Shown here in pieces: positions 24,752-36,118 of a stretch of 64,000 nt of DNA; position 1 is the stretch's first letter; each line of letters opens with the position of its first letter. The position numbers and the translations under genes were made by a program. Source of the stretch: Chlamydoabsidia padenii (lineage: Eukaryota; Mucoromycota; Mucoromycetes; Mucorales; Cunninghamellaceae). The notes beneath the pieces were generated by a model, which ran no database searches, was not told the origin of the DNA, and was given only the letters and a program-made list of their open reading frames with translations. The DNA is taken from positions 124,001-188,000 of the forward strand of contig JAIWND010000029.1 of the NCBI GenBank assembly GCA_025330725.1, read 5' to 3'.

Positions 24752-26380
24752 ATGGGTAACACATCTTCCAAGAAAACGGGAAAAAGCAAACGAAACAACA
24801 AAAGCCAAAGTCTACCACCACCACCTCGAATGGAATTACCCGACAATGAATACAGTACCAATACAACTCAATCAGTCAGCTCCATCCTCCTGACTTCTCA
24901 ACATCGTCAACAACAACATCAAAAAGGAAGCAACAACAACAACAACATGACAACGTTGGCGCAGTTGAATCCCGACTACCCTGTAAAAGAAGACCATGAT
25001 GAAACACAAGATACAGTACAACGACAAGATCCCTTCCAAGGAAAAGTAGAACACCCACAGCAACATAAACTATTAGCACAGTCTGATTTTTGGCCACCTC
25101 ATCAAAACGTACAACAAAATATGGAAGATAACAACAATACTTTGAATGGGAATAACAACCAGCTGACAGTCAGCTCCATGAACCAACTTACTGTGAACTC
25201 TATCAACAGTATGAATACTTCCTCCATCTCGGCTGGACAACTGGATGATTATATTCAACGACTATTGGATGTGGGTTATGCTTCAAAAGTACCTAAACAA
25301 CTTTGTCTTAAGACTGCCGAAATCAATACTATCTGTCGGGCTGCCATGGAAATCTTTTTGAGTCAACCGGTAAAGTAAAAGGATGATACACTTTATATAT
25401 AAGTGACTGACTTGGATTCTTTTTATTATTAGTCACTTTTGGAATTATCTCCACCCGTCAAAATAGTAGGTGATACACATGGTCAATATACCGACTTGAT
25501 ACGACTCTTTGAAATGGGTGGCTTCCCTCCTTCAAGCAATTATCTCTTCCTTGGTGATTATGTGGATCGGGGAAAACAAAGTCTGGAAAACTTCTTACTA
25601 TTACTATGCTTTAAGATCAAATGGAAGGAAAACTTCTTTTTGCTTCGTGGTAATCATGAAAGTGGTAAGTTATCATCATCTTTTTTTTTTTTTTTTGTAC
25701 ATACAAACTCACATTCTTTTCTTTTATATTAAATAGGATCGGTGACTCGAGGTATGAATCCAAAAAAAGAGGAACAAGATGATGAAAACTCCCCGATAAC
25801 TAATCTTCTTTGTATAATTTTAATAGTATACGGATTTTATGATGAATGTAAGCGTCGAAGTAGTGTCAAGGTATGGAAATCATTTGTGGATGTATTCAAC
25901 ACGATGCCAATTGCAGGATTGGTGGCGGGCAAGATATTTTGTGTACACGGCGGTCTATCACCTTCCTTACATTCATTGGACGATATTCGACGTATACAGC
26001 GACCCACGGATGTCCCCGATTATGGCCTACTCAACGATCTTTTATGGTCTGATCCATCTGACACCGTATTGGATTATGCCGACAATGAACGAGGTGTATC
26101 TTATGTCTTTGGGAAAAAGGTGATCAACGAATTCTTGGCAAAGTTTGATTTGGATCTGGTGTGTCGAGCTCACATGGTGGTCGAGGATGGTTATGAATTC
26201 TTTAATGATCGTACGTTGGTAACCGTCTTCTCCGCCCCAAATTACTGTGGTGAATTCGATAACTTTGGTGCCATCATGAGTGTCTCGGTGGAACTCTTGT
26301 GCAGCTTTGAACTCTTAACTCCTGCTGATCATCCATTGGCAAAGAAACGGGCTTTGGATCAAAAGGAAAACAAGGCTTAA
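24752..26380 (+). CDS. PPZ-type serine/threonine protein phosphatase (PP1-related, N-terminal extension)
   Basis: Exons 24752-25369, 25433-25664, a 15-nt microexon 25737-25751, and 25827-26380 give 472 residues. The amino end MGNTSSKK fits an N-myristoylation signal, as in yeast Ppz1/Ppz2. A Gln/Asn/Ser-rich region reaches about residue 165. The catalytic domain then shows [43 protein letters not shown] and [11 protein letters not shown], the metal and substrate motifs of the PPP family. Differences from the usual PP1 wording are T in GDTHGQ and M in RAHMVVEDG. Members act in salt tolerance, K+ homeostasis and cell integrity. The 75-nt intron 25752-25826 has no stop in frame (see findings). 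Confidence 0.92.
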
Positions 26381-26862
26381 AACTTCCCCTCCCCCATCCC
26401 CTCTTCTTCTTCATTTATAGTAGCATAGATTATATTACCCCCCCCACACACACACACCATTACTTTTATCTATAATTATTCTTATCGACTCTTCTTTCTC
26501 TTTTCTTCTTCTTCTTCTATTTAATCTTTATGTAATATAGTCATCTTTTGTACCCCACAATTTTAAAACAAATAAAGACTTTTTTATCCACTTTTATGCA
26601 ATTTGATATTCATCTTACACTAAAGACTTTTAATAATGCCATATTCGCAGAGACGATCCGCCCTCCTGCTGTGATGAAGAATAGTATCAACATTTGATCT
26701 TGTTCATGAAGTGATCTTTTAATATGAATCATAAGGGTGTGAAAGATATAAAGTAGCCAATAGGTTCATTATACAGAAAAGTGATAAAGATATAAAAAAA
26801 AACAGCATAAAGCATAAAGCGGGGATTCAATATGCATTGGTAGATCTCTTTTATTCCGGGAA
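26381..26862. other. Convergent 3' flanks
   Basis: Downstream of the PPZ-type gene and of the small minus-strand gene. Contains C-runs, a CA repeat near 26445 and AATAAAG at about 26571. Nothing else was seen. Confidence 0.5.
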
Positions 26863-27086
26863 TCAAGAATTATAATTTGTTATTGGTGGGGGCTCACTCC
26901 TAACAGCTTCGGTTTTCCCTTTGTCAATAAAGTCCTTGATACTCCCAAAGAAGCGTTTAAGAATAAACTTGTTCTTCTTGCGATGATCATTCGCGTGGGC
27001 TTGTTGTTCAGTAGGGGAATGGCCTATAGAAGAGGATTTGTTTGCATGAGTGTTCCTCAAGAAAGTAGCTTACCTTCAGAGTTCAT
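26863..27086 (-). CDS. 57-residue protein, unknown function
   Basis: Two exons: a 13-nt coding first exon, 27074-27086 (MNSE plus one base), and 26863-27023, with a GTAAGC donor and CTATAG acceptor. The protein has a polar, His/Gln-containing amino half (HSPTEQQAHANDH), a basic segment RKKNKFILKRF, and a possible amphipathic helix FGSIKDFIDKGKTEAV. No family is recognised. The conserved splice signals and clean frame support a real gene, but without homologs this remains a prediction. Confidence 0.45.
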
Positions 27087-28575
27087 TGTTGATTGTTGTG
27101 GTTGTTTCTTTAAGGTTGGGAAAAAGAAGAAAAAGAGAGAATGTTCCTTTATATAATAGTAAAGAGATTATGACATCAACCATCACAAGATGTTTTTCTT
27201 ATGATTCACTTGTAACAAAAAGAAAACTTTAGTACGAGAAAATAAAAAGGATGTACATTGTGAAAGTTTCCTTATGATCATTGATCTTTTCCAAAAGCAT
27301 CTGTCATTTGACACAACTATCTCATGCTATAAGCTTTTAGGTTTCTCGATCAATGGCGGGATTTGAAATGTTATCTAAAAAAAGGGAGCGTGGAATTTTT
27401 TTATTTCTGTTGTCTCTTGTGGACCTTTCTTTTTCTCAATCCACAACTTGCAACAAACGACATCTTTGTTTATATGTTGGGACTTTGATCAACACCTACA
27501 CCCTCCATTCGAAATCCTCCACCCAAGGCAGGGCCTACTGGTTTACCAATACTTTCCTAACCAAAGATGATTTGGTTTGCCTTTATTCTAGAAAACGAAC
27601 GAACTTGTAATACTCTATATCCAAGTCTCGCAACTTTTACACTCTAGTTGTTTCCCCTCAGTGACCTTCTTTACCTGGCCAATTAAATAGGCAAGGTAAA
27701 AACTAGCACCTCTTGACAAAAAAAAAGGGGGGGGAGGCATTAATAACCATCTTTTATGTAGATAGAAACATCTTTATCAAAACGAAGACCAAGGAAGGTA
27801 CTAATGGAAATCTACCGTAGGTTTTTGACAGATTCCCTTCGACACACACAACCTTACTTTATACAGGCATTCAAAAAGCGATGGTAAACCAAAGGTAAAA
27901 GATACAAATCAGGGGAACCATGATAGCATTTGTTTAGGACATCTTCACAGTGATCATTGGGGGAATTGGATACACTGACAAGATCAAGGACAAGGTGACC
28001 TTAATATCCACCATCTTTACGATCCCCTACACTAGTATAGCCATCCACCTTCTTTACAATTCTTTACACTTGTATAGCCACCCACCATCTTTATGATCCC
28101 CTACACTAGTATAGCCACCTACCGTTTTTACAATCCCCTCATCAATATAATCAATCTACTCACAAAATTGATACTATACAATCCAATAAAAACAACTGTT
28201 AATTGTGGTATATAAACAAATAGTTATAGACCCAATCACCCACATATAAAACAACGTATAATAAATGTAAAATAGGTGCTTTTATTATTATTATTTCAAT
28301 GGAGTAAAGAATACAATGACACTAGAAATAAATCAAAATCATAGAGCTATCTCCAGTCTTTTTACTCTTTGAAACGTCGATGTTGTCTGCTGATTGGTGC
28401 CGACCATTTGGCCAAAGGTCAAAGGGAGCAGGGGATATGAAACGTAGACTATATAATAGCTATTGATTAAAAATATAATAGTACAGCTACAGTACAAAAA
28501 ACGCTCTTCTATATAAATAAATTTGGGCCCTACACGAGTACCGAAATCTCGACTGACAACGCTGCCCTCAAATCA
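27087..28575. other. Long gene-poor spacer
   Basis: No supported gene. It holds GGCGGGATTTGAAATG at about 27354, a short tandem repeat at about 28007-28143 (listed separately), and AT-rich sequence. Confidence 0.45.
28007..28143. repeat. 37-bp tandem repeat, about 3.6 copies
   Basis: Unit of the form CCACCATCTTTACGATCCCC followed by TACACTAGTATAGCCA, repeated with a 37-nt period. The second copy is the most diverged and the fourth is truncated. Confidence 0.8.
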
Positions 28576-28579
28576 GGAA

Positions 28580-29165
28580 TTGCTAGGCGCACTAAATTTT
28601 GGTGTTCGGCGTTTGAAAATGAAGTTTTCTTTCGTCTATCATAAAAAAAAAAAATATCTTTGTCGCAAAGGAAAGGTAAAAGTCATTGCGAGACTAAACA
28701 TACTAACACAAGGACATTGGTACTTGAATTTGCGGTAAAGTATGTTGGAAATGGGTCACAGTGTCCACATGGCCACTTTAATCATTAGCATCCGTTGACA
28801 ATAGAGCGCAAAAGCTCCTTCCATCTCTGACTAGGGACTGGCGGGATTTGAAAATGAATTTTGCTTCTGTCTGTAAAAAAGTCTTCGTCCTTTTTTCTTG
28901 CAGACGACAGGTAAGACTCATTACAAGCTTGGACAGACTAATACAAGGGTCCTGGTGCTTGACTTTTGCGGTATAGTATATTGGAAATGGCTTATAGTAT
29001 TCACAACACCACTTTAATCATTAGCATCCTTTAACAATGGAGCGAGGAGAGCCCATCCAAAATCTTAGTATAGAATCAAGGTATAGCGGGGGTTGAATAT
29101 GAAGTGGGTTTCATGACCAGGTAAAAGTCATCGCAAGTTCGAACAGATTGACACTGCTTGGCTTT
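28580..29165 (-). repeat. Dispersed repeat, dimer plus fragment (copies 5-7)
   Basis: Units at about 28668-28825 and 28908-29055 with core CCACTTTAATCATTAGCATC, and a truncated third copy at about 29119-29165 (GGTAAAAGTCATCGCAAG). The left edge GCTAGGCGCACTAAATTTTG with GGCGTTTGAAAATGAAG matches, in reverse, the right edge of the element at 38.2 kb. A GGCGGGATTTGAAAATG block lies between the units. Confidence 0.8.
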
Positions 29166-29839
29166 TGACCTAAATACCATAACCATTTGACGTCTAATAA
29201 AGACCCCACCTTTTTGTATTACTTATTTTTTATTGATTTGATTGACTTCATCTAGACATAATCCTAAAACCCGTACTATTTCCCCAGCACTGACCACCTC
29301 TTTTCTTTGAGATATTCTTATCCATTATTTGAATGATTGATTCACCATCAATTTTCAACGCTATCATTTTCAACACTGATCGCCAAGTTTTTTTTCCCTT
29401 CATTCTTTATGTCTTCTTTCCGCCCACTACCTCCACCTCCAATATAGTTGGATGAATCCTCTCTCTGTCTCTCTCCTCTGTCTTCTTTCCGCTCTCCTTC
29501 CGCCACTGCCAATGGGGTCAGCCAGGCTGTAACGGTTATACAATCAAACAATTCATGCAGTAACGCTGGCCACTTGGTATGAATCCGCTATCTCTATGCT
29601 TAGTCCATTCCTTCATTATGTTTTCCGGGAAGTTATCGCAACCCACGCACACTGCACTTTGGTGATAACTTTTATCATTTCCACAGACAAAAGGGGGTGA
29701 TCACAGTACTAACTGACTGTTTGATTTCTTTTCCTATGTACGAATGCTTTTGACCATTTCTTTCAAGCACTTTTAAACGTTGTATATTTTATGTTGATTT
29801 TATTTAATTAATAAAACTAGTATAATCTATAGACTACAT
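29166..29839. other. 3' flank of the uS10 gene
   Basis: AT-rich with pyrimidine/CT-rich tracts near 29455-29510. No gene supported. Confidence 0.45.
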
Positions 29840-30540
29840 TTAAGCAATGGTGACTTCAACCTATGTAAAAAAAAAAGAAGGTATGATGATGATTAGCAAG
29901 TGGTCGATCATTTATTCCTTTTTTATTTATTTTTCAACTTACTTCGACTCCGGGTTCAATGGAGATGGAGGTGATTTGCTTGACGATTTCAGAGGGAGAG
30001 TGCAAATCGATCAAACGCTTGTGGATGCGCATTTCGAAACGATCAAAGGTTTCGGAACCGTTACCACAGGGAGACTTACGGGTGGTGATGCGCAAGACCT
30101 TGGTGGGAAGACGGACGGGACCCTTAACCTTAAGTTGCTTGTCCTTGGCACGTTGGATGAGATCAGCGCTGACTATAATGTGTCAAAATTAAAAAAAGGG
30201 GGTGAGTAAAACTTTTCAAATCCCGCATGACCAGCCACCCTCCCATAGCAAACAGTATATGGTCATGGACTTACCCTTTTCCAAGTTCTTGACGTTGCGA
30301 GAAGTCAAAGTGATACGGATACGGTGGATCCTATAAAGTGAAAAGTCAAGAGTGAGTAATTGTTTGGTGATTAACGAGTGGGCACTTACTTGGCTTCAAC
30401 GTGTTCTTCAACACCAACCTTTTGGGACTTTTCCTATATAACAGTGTTAATAAGAGTAAACTCGAGTTTGTTTGTTTTTCCCCATAGCCCAAAGTAGGGG
30501 ACCTGTTTTCACAAATAATGGTACTTACAACTTGAGACAT
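29840..30540 (-). CDS. RPS20: 40S ribosomal protein uS10 (S20)
   Basis: Five exons (high to low): 30529-30540, 30390-30433, 30275-30330, 29943-30172 and 29840-29860, 120 residues. The first exon codes only MSQV and the last only VEVTIA. Conserved family text includes [57 protein letters not shown] and [17 protein letters not shown]. The protein sits in the head of the small ribosomal subunit. If intron 4 were retained the protein would end VEVS and stop, so the distant 21-nt last exon decides the normal C-terminus. Intron 3 carries a CAAATCCCGC motif at about 30218. Confidence 0.96.
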
Positions 30541-30963
30541 GTTTGTAAAGAGAGAGAGAGAGAAAGAAAGAAAGGAAGGGTAACAAAATAAAACAATTTT
30601 TTATATCAGTGGACTGCGAATCGAGTTGAATTTTTTTTTTCAGATCCAGCCAATCAAAAGCTCCGGTTGACATCCGAGATGCATCACTTCTTTATGCTTA
30701 TGCAAAAGAGACAGGAGTGCTTCAAATGGAACAATTTAATACTGTCTATAGTAAATAGACGCCAAAAGAGAAGTATGGATCATGTGTTTTGGGAGATGCA
30801 TCCATTTTGAAATAAAGTGCCACAATGAAGCATTGGAAATGAGTGCCATATGTAAATAATTTTCAAATTCCGCTTTCGGCGGTCCATTCAGAACCAACCT
30901 CCTCCTTTCCTTTCTTCTTTCTTTCTTCTCTCTCCCTCTTTTTTTTTTTTATTATGATACATC
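30541..30963. other. Shared divergent promoter region (uS10 and Avo2-like genes)
   Basis: A GA-rich tract at 30548-30580 lies just upstream of the uS10 start. CAAATTCCGCTTTCGGCGG at about 30872 and a pyrimidine-rich tract at about 30900-30950 lie before the Avo2-like start. Confidence 0.5.
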
Positions 30964-32321
30964 ATGTCCACCCTTCGCTTTGAAAATACTGTGCCCAAGA
31001 CATCTTTTTTTGACTTACAACGTGCTGCTATTGTACGAGAAAGTCCTTCTCTGCGTTTACGAAAAGCAGCAATAGGTAAGGTTTAATTAGAATTACTAGA
31101 GATGGTGGCGAAAAGATAAACAACTTAACTTTTATTTTTATAGAAGGAAACATTGCAGCTGTACGGCGATTGATTAAAATGGTCCCCAACATACAAAACC
31201 CTGATCCCGATAATGGATAGTAAGTTTACAAAAAAAAAAAAAAAAGTAGTGATGCGTTACGAGCTGGAAAACTAACTCTTCTTTATCTTTATCATTATTA
31301 TTCCAATAGTACAACACTCATGTATGCGGCGCAACATGGTCATATTGATCTTGTTAATCTATTGTTGGAGATGGGACACGAAGAAGAAGTGATATCGATG
31401 GTAAAGATATAAAAAAAAAGAGAGAGAGAATGAGGTCATGTGTGCAGAAGGGAAAGGGGGGAGGGAAATAGGATACTTACCTGTAATTCTCCTCATATAG
31501 GATCATCAAGGTATAACAGTACTCATGCTTGCTATCATGTATAATCATGAAGAGGTAATAAAACAACAATAAGGTGGATTGATCATTGGGCTCACTTTAT
31601 AAACTTGTATTTGTAGATATTTTATGCCTATGTTTCAAGGTACCCGGAATGTATACATGCAATCAGCAAGGATGGACGCAGTGCGTTACTAGTGGCTGCT
31701 CAAAAAGGAAACCCCAGTCTTGTTAGTGTAAGTTGTATAGAAAGAAGAAAAAATCATGTTTTTAACAAGACATTTATATATAGAGCCTGTTATCTATTGC
31801 AGCAGATATCGATCATGTTGATAATGATGGAAACTCGGCATGTCATTATGCATCTGCTTGGGGTCATCCCACGGTAATGGAACTATTGATGGTAAGTTTA
31901 CACAAAAAAAACTTTGATATGTTATTGGCATTAAACAACCCAATTTTATAGTCTGAAGGGTGTAACGTCGAACTGGAGAACAATAATCATTTTACTGCTG
32001 CTGACTTTGCCTATAGTTTTGGAATCAAGGATCACTTGAAAGGTAATCATAATGCAAATAGTGTCTCGATTTAACTTTATATCTTTTTTTCTAGAACTAT
32101 CCGAAATGACTTTTAACGGTGATTCAGCAGCTTCACTCTCGTCCTCTTACAAGCAATCTCTTCTCAACAGTCGGATCTATCCTTCCTCTCTTTCCAGCAA
32201 CGGTGCCTACTCGTCCATGAATACAACTATGATCTCTCGTGGTCCATCGTTTGGTGGCACCATTGAATCACCCACTCCGCGTGCATCCACTTCTTCCTCC
32301 TCTGCTACTGTGTCCATGTAA
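30964..32321 (+). CDS. Ankyrin-repeat protein, likely TORC2 subunit Avo2-like
   Basis: Eight exons: 30964-31075, 31144-31219, 31310-31400, 31501-31554, 31617-31727, 31784-31891, 31952-32042 and 32095-32321; 289 residues. Ankyrin repeats run from about residue 35 to 205: LRKAAIEGNIAAVRRLIK, YTTLMYAAQHGHIDLVNLLL, ITVLMLAIMYNHEEIF, RSALLVAAQKGNPSLVS, NSACHYASAWGHPTVMELLM. The Ser/Thr-rich tail contains SPTPRAS-type sites. The opening phrase SPSLRLRKAAIEGN and the repeat order resemble yeast Avo2, a non-essential subunit of TOR complex 2. Ankyrin proteins look alike, so the ortholog call is tentative, but the ankyrin fold itself is clear. Confidence 0.7.
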
Positions 32322-33090
32322 AAAAAGCAATTCCCCAGTTATCATCGACCAATCACTACACCCAGTTGGATTACGATCAATAAACATGATCCGATGTATA
32401 CCCTATCCTGTCCTCTTATGGATTACCACTCAAAACAAGGGTCCAACATATTGAATACCAGTTTAGTTTATATGATTTGTCTCTCTAGTTGTTTAGATTT
32501 TTACTTTACACAATTAAAAAAAAAAAAAAAAAGGATGTATATACCATATTTGACTTGTCTTGACTTTAATCCTCTTGCAATGTATTGTTGTCATTCTTGC
32601 CGATTTAAAATAAAGATGGCTGAATACTTTTAAACTAGATGATTTGATGTATATAGCTAATCGTGTATCCTACCATGTTGGGGCTACCTTGTTTTAATCT
32701 TCTATCGAGACGAAGAGCGGGATTTGAAACCATGACAAGGCGGGCTTTTGATTTTCATGCAAATATCAATGCAACTCGATGCTTTTACCTTGTTAATAGC
32801 AATGTGATGACTTTTTCCCTTAAGCTTAAAGTTAATATAGTATGATAAGAGTATTAAATTATCTTTTCAAAATGTTAAGTCAAGTGATTGAGGTGGGTGC
32901 TTTAGGACCCAGTTTCTTTTTTTGGTCAGTCTTTCAAAAAGTGGCGTTGACCTTTGAAATGCCCATTAAAGTAGATGTTGCACGCAGAAAATTCTCGGAT
33001 GTGGGGTGATACAAGCAGGCTGTGTGGCTCACCTAATAAAAGGATCGACACATAATACTAATTACTTCTTCTTTCTCTCTCTCCAAAAAC
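32322..33090. other. Spacer before the kelch gene
   Basis: 3' flank with an A17 run near 32516, and a GCGGGATTTGAAACC motif at about 32718. No gene supported. Confidence 0.45.
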
Positions 33091-34998
33091 ATGATAAAAA
33101 AGAGATCCCTCATCCTGGTGGTATCTGCTTTTCTGCTCCAACTTGCGATCGCAGTGTCTCCCTCACCCCAATACAAAGGAGGTAAGCTATCATTTATACA
33201 TCATCATCCATTCATTGTTGCGTTTTTATAGGATGTCTTTTGATAAACACATCCAAAGTGTATTGTGTTGGCGGACAAAGTGGCTTGAATAATGCTGGTT
33301 ACCAAAATAATCACTATGTCCTGGATCTATCACGCGATTACACTGATTTGAACACTTTGAACAACGCATGGACATCATTAGCACCCCTGACTGAAGCCAA
33401 CAGTGAATTTGTAATGGTGCCTTCTGGATCCGATGGATTCTTCATCAATGGAGGTACGGGATCGGCCAATGGAAAGCCTCTCCAGTATCAATCCACGATT
33501 TATAATACTGCCACTAACACTTGGACCAATCTTGTCGCTGCCAATGCAACTGATTCCTTGGCTCAAGCGTATGAAAGATATATTCTGTTCTATTGTTTAA
33601 TGGAAAGTACTAAACCAGCTTTTTATTTCTATAGGAGAGGTGCAGTTGGTATACTTTTATCTACTTCGTCTACTTCGGTTTACATTTGGGGCGGAGTCCT
33701 GTAAGTAATTTTAAATTCCCGCTGTCTTTTAATATAAAACCATTAACCCCCCTTTTTTTTCGTTTTCTTCTCCTTAATCTTTACCCACCATGATATAGCG
33801 ATGCCACTATTGGAAGTGTGAATACTTCATACTCTGGTAGCTTTTTAGTGATGAACACAAGAGTAAGTAATAGGATAACAATTTGCTAAAACTTGTTTTG
33901 ACTTTTTTTTTTTTTTTTACTTGATATTAGACGGGTACGTGGGATCCTAGCCCTGTAAGTAGGATCAATTCATTAGCTTGGAAACCTCGAATCGGTCACG
34001 CTTTGGTTAACAGCTATAGTACCATCAGTGTAATTGGTGGACAAGAAGCAAGTTATGATACTATCAGCAAAACCTACACCTTATCACCCGCCAGTATGTC
34101 CTCCATTCCTCAATTCGACACTCTCTTACTCTCCTGGAGTTTAGCCACGGTGACAGGTGATATCCCTTCCCCTCGATCATATCATACCATAAGTACTGCA
34201 GGCGTATTCCAATTAATACTTTATGGTGGTGCTACTCCAGGTAAAAACAAACTCCCGCTCTCCCAAGTAATCCATCTTTACATTAGATAGTTATTGACCT
34301 TCCCCCTACTTTTTTTTTATGTTGAATAGGTACAAACACACCTGTCACCGATACTTTGTACCAAGCTAAATTTATTGGAAGCCTTGTGGAATGGACTCGA
34401 CTAACAGTAACTGGAGGACCTGGCCCAAGATTTGGTCATTCTACAGTGGTTTATGGCTACGAAACACTCTTGGTGATCGGTGGGGTAGATAGTACAGGCA
34501 CAGCTAAAAGCGATGTAAACATATACTCCCTCAGCTCAAAAACATGGCGTTCCTCGTTCGCGACATCCGAAATCTATCCTTATTCACCATCCAACACTAA
34601 TCCAACATCAGGAACCAACAGCAATTCTAGCAACACCTATCCTACTAGCTCCTATGGTAATGGTTTAACGTCTTCATTGGCATTACAACAAGGTATCGCA
34701 GGGGGTATCAGCGCTGGTGGATTCGTGGTAAGGACTTTTTTTCTATTTTAATTTTTTGCAAAGCATACACACAATTAAACCCTATTGATAACTTACTCTT
34801 TTATTACAGCTCTTGGGGTTGATAGGTTTGGGTCTATATATGGCGGTGGAAAAGAAAATCAAGCAGACGATGGTAACGACTGATCATCCATTGGGCACCA
34901 TGGATCAAGGGAATGAATACGCAAAAACGGAAATGACACCCAACTCGGATCGTCCTTTACCGCCTGCACCTGTGATGGAACAATATGGTCATCGTTAA
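33091..34998 (+). CDS. Secretory kelch-repeat protein with one membrane anchor
   Basis: Seven exons: 33091-33181, 33232-33568, 33635-33700, 33799-33862, 33931-34240, 34330-34727 and 34810-34998; 484 residues. A signal peptide (ILVVSAFLLQLAIAV) is followed by kelch-type blades: VYCVGGQSGL, GFFINGGTGS, VYIWGGVL, SVIGGQEAS, PSPRSYHTISTAGVFQLILYGG, GPRFGHSTVVYGYETLLVIGG and WRSSF. A Ser/Asn/Thr-rich stalk leads to a glycine-rich hydrophobic helix near residues 408-432, and a cytosolic tail of about 50 residues with PLPPAP. Such proteins are common at fungal cell surfaces; the ligand is unknown. Intron 3 contains TTTTAAATTCCCGC. Confidence 0.85.
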
Positions 34999-36118
34999 AG
35001 GATATACAACTCACTACCCCTTAGAATAGCCACTACCTCCTCTCCTCACATAGTATTATCTTTTTGATTTTTAGTCTACATAGTCTTTATTAACCATGTT
35101 ATCTAAATAATGGAATAACCATCTGTCGTTTAGGTCCATATAGTAATAAAAACGTGCATGTATTTGTCGAATGTGTGTGTATTATCGTGAGGTCTTGTTT
35201 TCCCTCGTCATACTTGGGCAGGCCAGGCCAGGCCACTTGAAACTGGGCGTAACATGTAGGTGGGAAATTCACTTTAGAGTACTAGCCCCTCCACTCTATA
35301 TGTCAAGTGTAGATGGCTCCGTAGAGCTTGTAAATAATAAACTTCCAAACTGTTAAAATATAGTAATAATGTATATATGATGATTATCTTTATTAATTGC
35401 CTATACTATTAAAAAAGTCTATACTAATAAAAGGTCTATACTAATAAAAAGTCTACACTACTATAATAAAGTATACCCATTCGTGTTTTGATGTTGTCTA
35501 TAGCCCACCATACAGTCAGCATTACCTATTCGGAACCCGTAAAGTTCTTTTCCATAACAGAGAAACATCGTGTTGGTGCATTCCGTGTTGTAAAGAGTAG
35601 ATGAAGATACCAGTGTTTCATTCATGAGTACAAGATCGGCATAAGAATAACCATTAAGATAAAGATATAAAGAGCTTTTAGTTTCAATTCCTGTAGAAAG
35701 CAAAGCTTTACTTACCGAAATTGAAGGGCAATCTATTGGGAGTATAAATCAAGGATAGTAAAGTCGAAGGAAGGAACTTTTTTTTTTTTTTGTGTCGATT
35801 TGAGGACCAGATCGCTGTTTGAAACAAAAAAAAATCCATTTGGACCCGATTCATGCATTTTCACATTCCGCCTTTATGTAGAGCTCACTACCTTCATGAG
35901 AGCGAGAAAAGCGGGGGAACTGATGGGAAAAGAGCATTACACATAAACACATCAATGTAGTACACGTGTGCTTCTGTATCAATGCTCGGACTTTCTAGCC
36001 ATTATGCGTAACACTCAACTTTGTTTTCTTGTGGCCATGATTAGAATCACAGCTTATACTTTGTTTTTCTTCTTCTTCTTCTTCTTCTACTCCCCTTTCT
36101 CCAGATTATTCTTTTCTC
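34999..36118. other. Spacer with a small doubtful minus-strand frame
   Basis: A minus-strand frame at 35461-35703 (including YSYADLVLMNETLVSSS and LYGFRIGNADCMVGY) is preceded by a CTTTCTACAG acceptor and a possible upstream exon ending in GTAAGT. It reads like real protein, but no start or family is found, so it may be a gene remnant. AGGCCAGGCCAGGCC sits at about 35219. A CACATTCCGCC element is at about 35862. Confidence 0.35.
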
